DNA of 64,000 nucleotides. It comes from Panorpa germanica (lineage: Eukaryota > Arthropoda > Insecta > Mecoptera > Panorpidae). A program made the position numbers and the translations under genes. Under the pieces are notes generated by a model. The model did no database searches. It was not told where the DNA came from and saw only the letters and a program-made list of their open reading frames with translations. The stretch is from positions 3,782,001 through 3,846,000 of the forward strand of contig OY783223.1 in the NCBI GenBank assembly GCA_963678705.1, read 5' to 3'. Below are positions 60,101 to 64,000 of the stretch, in pieces (the stretch's first letter is position 1; each line of letters starts with the position of its first letter).

Positions 60101-62599
60101 GAAGGAAGTAGAATCCCAGCTTCCTGATAAAGTGGAGTATATCATTAAATGTGAAATGTCCGGTTTGCAAAGAGTTCTTTATAAGTAAGTCAATCATTTG
60201 CTTTTATTTCTTTAAGTTTTCGATCATTATTTTATAAACATGTTCTATATGCTTCTAGACACATGCAGAGTAAGGGTGTTTTACTCACTGACGGGTCTGA
60301 AAAGGGCAGCAAAGGAAGGGGAGGGGCAAAGGCTTTAATGAACACCATTGTTCAACTTCGTAAACTTTGCAATCATCCATTTATGTTCCACCATATTGAA
60401 GAAAAGTTTTGTGATCATGTTGGCTCTAGTGGAGTTGTAACTGGGTGCGTACTTAATGATTTATTGAACATACATCGTATTATTTGCAAATTTAATGCAA
60501 CAAATATATTTTTAGACCAAATCTGTACCGCGTTTCTGGAAAGTTTGAATTACTGGACCGAATACTTCCTAAACTAAAAGTATCAGGCCATCGTGTTTTA
60601 CTCTTTTGTCAAATGACGCAATGTATGACGATCATAGAAGATTACCTCAGCTGGAGACAATTCCTCTATCTTCGATTGGACGGAACAACTAAAGCTGAAG
60701 AACGTGGAGACTTATTAAAGAAATTTAACGATCCGCAATCAGAATTCTTCTTATTTTTACTATCAACAAGAGCTGGTGGTTTAGGTCTCAATTTACAATC
60801 TGCTGATACAGTTGTCATCTTCGATTCTGATTGGAATCCTCATCAGGATCTACAAGCTCAGGACAGAGCTCATCGTATTGGTCAAAGAAACGAAGTCAGA
60901 GTTCTTCGGTTAATGACTGTCAACTCCGTAGAGGAAAGAATCTTAGCTGCAGCTAGGTACAAGTTGAATATGGATGAAAAAGTTATTCAGGCTGGTATGT
61001 TCGATCAAAAGTCAACTGGATCTGAACGCCAGCAATTCCTGCAAAGTATTTTACATCAGGATGAAGGCGACGAGGAGGTTTGTAAAATTAACAATAATAA
61101 ACATCACTTCTCTTTCAATCAATGGAAGACATTATTTGTTTTATTTTGTTGAAAGTGAGTAAGTATGTTGACTGCTTATATCCAACCAGAACAATATGGA
61201 GTTTGATGTATTCATACATACAATTTTAGGAAGAAAATGAAGTCCCAGATGATGAAATAATTAATATGATGATATCCCGAAGTGAGGACGAAACTGAACT
61301 CTTCAAGAAAATGGATATCGAGCGACGGAGAGATGATGCTAAGGATGGGCCCAACAGAAAATCGCGTCTAATTGAAGAATGTGAATTACCTGACTGGTTA
61401 GTGAAAGAAGATGACGAAGTGGATCGATGGAACTACGATGACAGTGAGGAAAGCATCCTTGGGCGTGGTTCTCGTCAACGCAAGGAAGTCGATTACACTG
61501 ATAGCTTAACGGAAAAGGAATGGCTTAAGGTAAGGAAGGCTTAGTCTATGATAATGATAGCGAAAGTTGTTTCTTAAGTTTGTTATTATTTTGTTCAGGC
61601 ACTTGACGATGGCGGAGATTTTGAAGAGGAAGAAGATGAAGAAGAGGAGCCATTAAAAAAGAAAAAAGGTAGGAAAAGAAGGACAAATCGTGATATTGAT
61701 TCTGATAATGAGTCCACTACACCCCTTAAACGTAAACGAGGTGCAGGTCCTTCGAGTTTACCACCAACGCCGGGCCCGAGCTCGACTGTTAGCAATTCGC
61801 TGAAGAAACAAATGAAGATCGTCATGAACGTTGTTATCAAATACACAGACAGGTAACAAGATGATGATTTATCGATATGTTCACCTTTCTCTTGTTAATA
61901 ATCTAAATAATGATTCAAACTTACAGCAGTGATGGCCGTATGCTGAGTGAGCCCTTTATGAAGCTACCGTCTCGAAGAACGCTGCCTGATTATTATGAAA
62001 TCATTAAAAAACCTTTAGATATTAAAAAGATTTTGCAAAGAATAGACGAAGGAAAGGTTTGTTGAAGTCACAACATTATCTCAGACTTAATCATTAAGGC
62101 GTAATAAATACTATATTTAAGAATCTGTTAAATAATATAATTCAATTTTTTTAGTACGCTGATTTTCTGGAACTGGAAAAAGATTTTATACAGCTCTGTC
62201 AAAATGCTCAAATATATAATGAAGAAGCTTCACTAATACATGAAGATAGCATTGTCTTGCAATCTGTCTTCACAAATGCCCGCCAGCGATTAGAACAAGA
62301 AGGCGACAGTGATCCTGCAGAAGGTAGCGTATAATATCCTTCAAAATATTTCCTTAAGTCTAATGTAAAATTATGTAATATGTAAATAAATTCTAAATAA
62401 ATTTAAAAATACTGTTTTTTTATTCGATTCTTAAATAGAAGAGGAAGATGTCCAAGAATCAGAGACGGACTCCAGCGTTAAAATGAAAATAAAATTGAAT
62501 AAAAGCGTTTCTAGTAGTCGAAAATCGACACCAACTCGACGAAAACGTGGCTCAAAGAAATATGCTGTGTCGGATGACGATGATGAAGACATGGAATAA
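30176..62599 (+). CDS. brm: Brahma, SWI/SNF (BAP/PBAP) chromatin-remodelling ATPase
   Basis: The ATPase subunit of the nuclear SWI/SNF complex, which slides and evicts nucleosomes. Exons: 30176-30220, 30407-30817, 57426-57700, 57778-59944, 60018-60184, 60259-60444, 60516-61077, 61230-61529, 61599-61852, 61927-62056, 62155-62323, 62439-62599; 1608 residues, all junctions in phase. The N-terminus [15 protein letters not shown] and a Pro/Gly/His/Met-rich region precede the QLQ domain (about 235-265, [15 protein letters not shown]). Then HSA (about 500-590), BRK (about 665-697, LEAHPGWEI), helicase N with DEMGLGKT (about 793) and DEGH (about 894), helicase C with [13 protein letters not shown] and [13 protein letters not shown] (about 1200), SnAC with [19 protein letters not shown], and a bromodomain (about 1456-1537, [29 protein letters not shown]). 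The acidic C-terminus ends DDDDEDME. Intron 2 is 26.6 kb and contains two antisense genes. Confidence 0.96.
31606..36160 (-). CDS. Inositol monophosphatase, paralogue 1 (nested in brm intron 2)
   Basis: Mg2+-dependent, lithium-sensitive family that hydrolyses inositol monophosphates to myo-inositol for phosphoinositide recycling; cytosolic. Minus-strand exons: 36160-36077, 34643-34531, 34267-34002, 33553-33448, 33375-33224, 31736-31606; 283 residues (human IMPA1 is 277), all phases consistent. Metal-site residues are present: GEE (E70), WIIDPIDGT (D92, D95, T97) and PWD (D221). Other signatures are [22 protein letters not shown] and [12 protein letters not shown]. The frame is intact, so this is probably a working gene. 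A-elements sit in its first and last introns and LINE fragments in the two introns flanking exon 3. It is a paralogue of 45697-48644, with the first four exons of matching size and phase. Confidence 0.92.
31762..32399 (+). mobile_element. A-element, complete (638 bp), in inositol monophosphatase 1 last intron
   Basis: Left TIR with one change (GTGTACT), right TIR with one change (AAGACCATT). It lies in the intron between exons 33224-33375 and 31606-31736, an intron absent from the paralogue. Confidence 0.86.
32581..32774. mobile_element. Fold-back element (about 194 bp)
   Basis: The left arm AAGGTCTTTCAACAAGAGCG onward is mirrored by the right arm ending GCGCACTTGTTGAAATACCC. The arms are about 50 bases, imperfect, with an AT-rich loop and TATA-like flanks. 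Its arm motif (TTCAAYAAGWGYGC) is also found at 40549-40662. It lies in the last intron of inositol monophosphatase 1. Confidence 0.6.
33600..33959 (+). pseudogene. Non-LTR retrotransposon 3' end (family 1), third copy
   Basis: On the + strand: [20 protein letters not shown], then [31 protein letters not shown], a frameshift, then [19 protein letters not shown] through [20 protein letters not shown]. It includes the full ORF2 C-terminus up to a stop at 33957. It is truncated upstream and broken by one frameshift near 33795. Located in an inositol monophosphatase 1 intron, antisense to that gene. Confidence 0.78.
34326..34455 (+). pseudogene. Non-LTR retrotransposon 3' fragment (family 1), degraded
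   Basis: A short diverged copy: AAAAGTAATCATTGTAAAAC and CAGCTCACCTGTATCAAATT followed by GGCGAATTAGGAACTTTAGA match the knuckle region of the copy at 33600-33959, with deletions. It lies just beyond exon 3 of inositol monophosphatase 1. Confidence 0.6.
35024..35662 (-). mobile_element. A-element, complete (639 bp), in inositol monophosphatase 1 first intron
   Basis: The right TIR is mutated (AATGGGATGTGTGTCCT, one change); the left TIR at 35662 is perfect. It directly abuts a second, short copy (35663-35992) in the opposite orientation. Confidence 0.86.
35663..35992 (+). mobile_element. Short A-element variant with hairpin core, abutting previous copy
   Basis: Begins at AAAAATTCGAATTGTAATTT directly after the left TIR of the neighbouring copy, without a left end of its own, and ends in a perfect right TIR at 35992. 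The core is the variant hairpin type (CTATCTCCTTTA at 35784, TAACAGAGATAG ending 35819). Confidence 0.8.
36420..36965 (+). mobile_element. A-element, left part, interrupted by a Helitron
   Basis: Starts at GGTCGATTTTTCAATTGTTG (left TIR lost) and runs in order to TTATCAATATA at 36965. The family sequence resumes at TAGTACAG at 38891 and ends in the right TIR at 38934, so the element was split by the insertion between. Confidence 0.85.
36966..38890 (-). mobile_element. Helitron-like element (1925 bp) inserted in an A-element
   Basis: On the minus strand it begins TCCTATATTATAATG (38890) and ends with a hairpin GTCGCTTGCGAC followed by GGGGGTAAAAGCTAG (36966). This is the TC...hairpin...CTAG architecture of Helitrons. 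Joining the host A-element restores CAATATA|TAGTACA, an A|T target without duplication. It is non-autonomous: no Rep or helicase frame. The interior holds two related units (about 37250-37849 and 38330-38890) and, between them, a direct repeat of GACATTGCCCCCAAAAAATC (near 38041) and ACATTGCCCCCAAAAATTCG (near 38284). An internal copy of the 5' end (TATAATATAGGAT at 37841-37853) suggests a tandem or composite structure. Confidence 0.82.
38891..38934 (+). mobile_element. A-element, right end, continuation of 36420-36965
   Basis: TAGTACAGTTTTATAGAAAT to the perfect right TIR ending CCCATT. Together with 36420-36965 it forms one element interrupted by the Helitron. Confidence 0.85.
39030..39119. 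repeat. (TA)n microsatellite, about 45 units
   Basis: An uninterrupted alternating TA tract of about 90 bases in brm intron 2, close to the Helitron-bearing region. Length may be variable or imprecisely assembled. Confidence 0.95.
39120..40329. other. brm intron, no gene seen
   Basis: AT-rich. ACAGGATGTCCCAATATTC near 40003 resembles a terminal motif common to insect repeats, but I cannot delimit an element. Confidence 0.35.
40330..40490 (+). mobile_element. A-element variant-core fragment
   Basis: CATATGCGTTTCTGTTGTAT, AAAAGAGATGGTAAATCG, then CCCTTTAATAATTAAAGAGAC and TAATTGTTAATAAT. It is the same arrangement as 11604-11756, with no termini. Confidence 0.6.
40549..40662. mobile_element. 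Fold-back element / hairpin (arms about 41 bp)
   Basis: CAATAAGAGTGCC...TATCATCTTATATAAAACAC is mirrored by GTGTTTATTTTGTATAAGAT and GATAC...GGCGCTCTTATTG, with about 25 bases between the arms. The arms share the TTCAATAAGAGYGC motif with 32581-32774. Confidence 0.6.
40663..43020. other. brm intron, no gene seen; repeated 65-bp segment at about 41890-41954
   Basis: Mostly AT-rich. The segment TTTTGACGCGGGTCTAAAGA followed by CCGACAACAGCC and AACTTCTTCCAAC recurs at 48240-48288, so it is a repeat, possibly transposase-derived, but the frames are broken. An (AT) tract lies at about 41190-41212. Confidence 0.4.
43021..43107 (-). mobile_element. Helitron 3'-end fragment
   Basis: CTAGCTGACCCGACAGACGT, preceded by A. 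In inverse this reads a GACAG...CTGTC stem, then GGGTCAGCTAG, a Helitron 3' terminus. It continues for about 85 bases and then joins an A-element lacking its left end. Confidence 0.55.
43108..43687 (+). mobile_element. A-element, left end replaced (580 bp)
   Basis: Runs from GAAATTGATGTTAATAAATG to the right TIR (AGGAGACAAGCCCATT, one change). Its left end joins a Helitron 3'-end fragment. The palindromic TAAGGTTGGTAACCTTA of other copies is partly deleted here. Confidence 0.83.
43688..43885. other. brm intron spacer
   Basis: Short AT-rich spacer between two transposons; nothing recognised. Confidence 0.3.
43886..44387 (-). mobile_element. B-element, second copy (about 502 bp)
   Basis: Ends AAAGCCTCATTCACACTCAC and GAGTGGGAATGATACTTT, flanked by TTAA on both sides (ACATTAA|AGCC and TACT|TTAACA), which suggests a TTAA target. 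Inverted relative to the copies at 22289 and 53521. No coding frame. Confidence 0.72.
44388..45696. other. brm intron, no gene seen; G8-TA-G11 tract at 45219-45239
   Basis: AT-rich. Two long G runs separated by TA lie at 45219-45239, and a (TC)n(TG)n tract at about 45377-45405. The stretch around 45355-45450 recurs near 24498. No gene. Confidence 0.45.
45697..48644 (-). CDS. Inositol monophosphatase, paralogue 2 (nested in brm intron 2)
   Basis: Same enzyme family as 31606-36160. Minus-strand exons: 48644-48561, 47925-47813, 46644-46382, 46288-46183, 46036-45697; 301 residues, phases consistent. Start [20 protein letters not shown]. Metal-site residues are kept: EE (E70, preceded by Ala instead of the usual Gly), [15 protein letters not shown] (D91, D94, T96) and PWD (D220). 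[15 protein letters not shown] and [12 protein letters not shown] are present. The last exon is continuous where paralogue 1 has an intron, and it encodes a C-terminal tail about 25 residues longer than usual (ending NKVPIYQNY). The frame is intact, so it is probably functional. It is the upstream member of an antisense tandem pair separated by about 9.5 kb of transposon-rich DNA. Confidence 0.93.
46816..47444 (+). mobile_element. A-element, complete (629 bp), in inositol monophosphatase 2 intron
   Basis: Left TIR perfect; right TIR TGGACACAAGCCCATT (one change). It lies between exons 3 and 2 of paralogue 2, a different intron from those occupied in paralogue 1. Confidence 0.88.
48645..52014. 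other. brm intron, no gene seen; possible pogo/Tigger-like remnant at about 49950-50250
   Basis: Very AT-rich. GGCCGGATTATCGAACGTCG near 49980 and GGTGCCGGATTATAGAATAT near 50203, then ATACCGGATTAGTGAG, recall the CCGGATTA ends of pogo/Tigger elements, but no transposase frame is visible. CCGGCAAACACAATTACG (50917) and ACCCGCTAAATACAATTACG (about 51924) are a short direct repeat. Nothing else recognised. Confidence 0.4.
52015..52464 (-). mobile_element. A-element, left third missing (450 bp)
   Basis: Right TIR perfect at 52015. The sequence stops after GACGTTAAAATGCATTTC and enters unrelated DNA. A short internal deletion removes the GTCTGCCTTAGCAGG segment. Confidence 0.83.
52465..53520. 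other. brm intron, no gene seen; small repeat at about 52968-53130
   Basis: GGCGGTAACTCACGTTTAAA and TTGTGCCGTATAAATCC match pieces near 9965-10025 and 26730-26878, with an inverse counterpart near 53105 (TTTTAAGCATAAATCACTGC). This suggests a small TIR-like repeat. No gene. Confidence 0.4.
53521..54002 (+). mobile_element. B-element, third copy (about 482 bp)
   Basis: Ends AAGTATCATTCCCATTCACT and AGTGAGTGGTAATGAAGCTT, in the same orientation as 22289-22754. The interior matches the other copies, including TTAGAACCTTACAAGGTCC. Confidence 0.72.
54003..54830. other. brm intron, no gene seen
   Basis: AT-rich, with a slightly GC-richer patch at 54290-54350 (CAAGCCGCCAAGTCC). No frame or recognised repeat. 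Confidence 0.35.
54831..55468 (+). mobile_element. A-element, complete (638 bp)
   Basis: Both TIRs are perfect. Outer flanks CAT and CTG show no duplication beyond the shared AAT/ATT. Confidence 0.9.
55469..55878. other. brm intron spacer
   Basis: AT-rich spacer between two A-elements; nothing recognised. Confidence 0.3.
55879..56470 (+). mobile_element. A-element, near-complete (592 bp)
   Basis: Left TIR AATGGGCTTGTGTCCT perfect, right end ACACAAGCCTATT. The GATGTTAATAAATGTG segment is replaced by GAATATGTATATATGAATAT, and the segment from CATATAGCAG through GGTAACCTTA is deleted. Confidence 0.84.
56471..57425. other. brm intron 2, 3' end; no further exon seen
   Basis: AT-rich, up to the acceptor TTGATTGTTACAG at 57425. 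A short frame near 57003-57110 (after TTTATATTTAG) has no Brm similarity that I can recognise. Confidence 0.4.
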
Positions 62600-63100
62600 G
62601 TGAACCACTTTAAAATATATTAACTAGGTAAATATTTAATAATCTAATAAATAATTAAAATGTAATATTAAATTAATTGTTTATTTCATTTGTTATAGAT
62701 GTGAAGTAGTTTAAAAAATCAATAATCTCAATTATGATGAAGAAATTAGAGTATAGTGATATATGTAAACATTGGAATAGGACATTTTTATTAAACATCC
62801 AACATATTTTAATTTTATTTTTGTAAGCTATTTTTTTTTAGTGTAAATGTAATATTATGTGTGGAGCAATATTTTATTGATTTCTATGACGTTAATTAAT
62901 TAAACATTAATTCCTATGATGTATTTAAATTTATGCAGATTATGTAATGCTACACAGCAATTGATATATCAAAAAGTATTACTTATGTTATTATATAATA
63001 ATCTATATATAATAAAAAATTAAAAAGTATAAAATATTATGTTTCATTATTTGAAAATATAACAAAAACCAACCAACTGTTTTATACAATTTACAGATAT
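62600..63100. other. Convergent 3' region between brm and the kinase gene
   Basis: About 500 bases of very AT-rich DNA holding the 3' untranslated regions of both genes. No repeat recognised. Confidence 0.5.
62646..62651 (+). promoter_or_regulatory. Poly(A) signal of brm
   Basis: AATAAA, 47 bases after the brm stop codon at 62599. Further AT-rich hexamer-like sequences follow. Confidence 0.4.
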
Positions 63101-64000
63101 TTATTTTCCATCTCTAACAACAATAGAAGCAAATTCATTTTTATATTCTTCTTTTGAAGCTCTGCGAAAGGGTTCCTCCTCGTACTTATCGAAATTACTG
63201 TAAAAGAATAATACAAATTTAAATGTACATTTGCGCATGTTCCTTTAATAAATAATATTTCATTTACCTGGCATCGTCAGCTCCTTGTAACCGTGGTTTG
63301 TAAGATGGTTTTATTTTCCTCATTAAAACCATTTCCCAGTCTAGCGTTTTAAACCATTCGTGTTGTTTTATATCTTTGGAGCCCCCTTTTAGAACACCAA
63401 ACCTAAAGTTTATCGTTTAATTCGTTTTTTCCCATAATGATAAGAATTTTTGAAATACCGCTTCGTGAATTAAGAATAATACCTTTTAGTTCTGTCGACT
63501 TGTAGAATATTATGTACAATGTCTTTTAAACTTTTACTAAAATGTCCTGGAAAATTATATTTTCCACTGACAATTTTTTCATAAAGTTTCATTGGATCGT
63601 TTGCAAAAAATGGTGTATAACCAGCACTCATTTCGAATATCAATATCCCTACTGTCCACCAATCCACCGAGCAGGTGTACCCCTGACTGAGCACGATCTC
63701 TGGAGCGAGATACTCTGGAGTACCTAAACAAGTTTCCATTATTTTAAAAAAACTTGTTTTGTTTAATTAATTGTTGTTTAATGTTTTCCTTTGAGTACTA
63801 AAAACACAGATTTCATTTTGCAGTTTAAAAACAATAAATAACTAGTATTATATTTAATTTCTAATAATGAGCGCAAAAATTAGGCCTAGCTAATATTTAG
63901 ATTATGTAAAGGAGTTTCTTTGATCGCTAAAGCTTCTGCATTATGTTGTTACATTATTTCTGCTACTAAATTTTATTTTCATATAAATTAATATCATTAG
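63101..64000 (-). CDS. PKA-like AGC protein kinase, C-terminal part (5' end outside window)
   Basis: A serine/threonine kinase of the cAMP-dependent kinase catalytic group. Minus-strand exons in the window: 63723-63483, 63402-63268, 63197-63101, with 63724-64000 intronic. Visible features: the activation-loop end and APE block [15 protein letters not shown], the subdomain IX-like [39 protein letters not shown], then [18 protein letters not shown], typical of PKA. The AGC tail follows with [18 protein letters not shown]. The protein ends [12 protein letters not shown] instead of the FxxF of classical PKA catalytic subunits, which suggests a divergent Pka-C relative. The N-lobe, catalytic loop and DFG lie right of the window. 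Convergent with brm. Confidence 0.85.

Overview
This is AT-rich nuclear DNA from an arthropod, almost certainly an insect. The genes are intron-split with GT..AG borders. The proteins are animal proteins (Brahma, Nup54, XRCC2, a five-finger GLIS factor, inositol monophosphatase, a PKA-like kinase), and Brahma begins with the N-terminus known from insects ([15 protein letters not shown]). The order cannot be fixed by eye. I found no bacterial features, no tRNA or rRNA genes and no CRISPR array.

Layout. (1) Bases 1-5082, + strand: the 3' part of Nup54 (eight exons; 5' end outside the window). A separate coiled-coil gene (1780-3147) sits in one of its introns on the same strand, and fragments of non-LTR retrotransposons lie in two others. 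(2) 6113-7806, - strand: a complete five-exon GLIS2-type zinc-finger gene, convergent with Nup54. (3) About 7.8-28.7 kb: no gene that I can support. It is filled with transposon debris, mainly one 0.63-kb terminal-inverted-repeat family (called the A-element here), two further TIR families, Helitron-like ends and fold-back elements. (4) 28734-29570, - strand: XRCC2, single exon, divergent from brm across about 600 bases. (5) 30176-62599, + strand: brahma (brm), the SWI/SNF ATPase, 12 exons, 1608 codons by my splice model. Its second intron is 26.6 kb and holds two complete inositol monophosphatase genes on the opposite strand (31606-36160 and 45697-48644) plus eight A-elements, a related fragment and a Helitron. 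(6) 63101 to the right edge, - strand: the 3' exons of a PKA-like AGC kinase, convergent with brm.

Relations between the genes. Brm is the motor and bromodomain subunit of a chromatin remodeller. GLIS2-type factors are DNA-binding regulators, Nup54 is a central-channel nucleoporin, XRCC2 is a RAD51 paralogue for recombinational repair, and the inositol monophosphatases recycle myo-inositol. They do not form one pathway; the window is ordinary chromosomal gene order with a heavy transposon load.

Most notable: the A-element family (about 23 copies and fragments in 64 kb, 16-base TIRs, interchangeable hairpin-bearing cores); a Helitron insertion that can be placed to the base inside an A-element at an A|T dinucleotide; and an antisense tandem pair of inositol monophosphatase genes inside the giant brm intron, with one intron present in only one paralogue. 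All splice sites were read by eye from GT/AG and reading-frame continuity. Family assignments rest on remembered protein signatures, not on searches.
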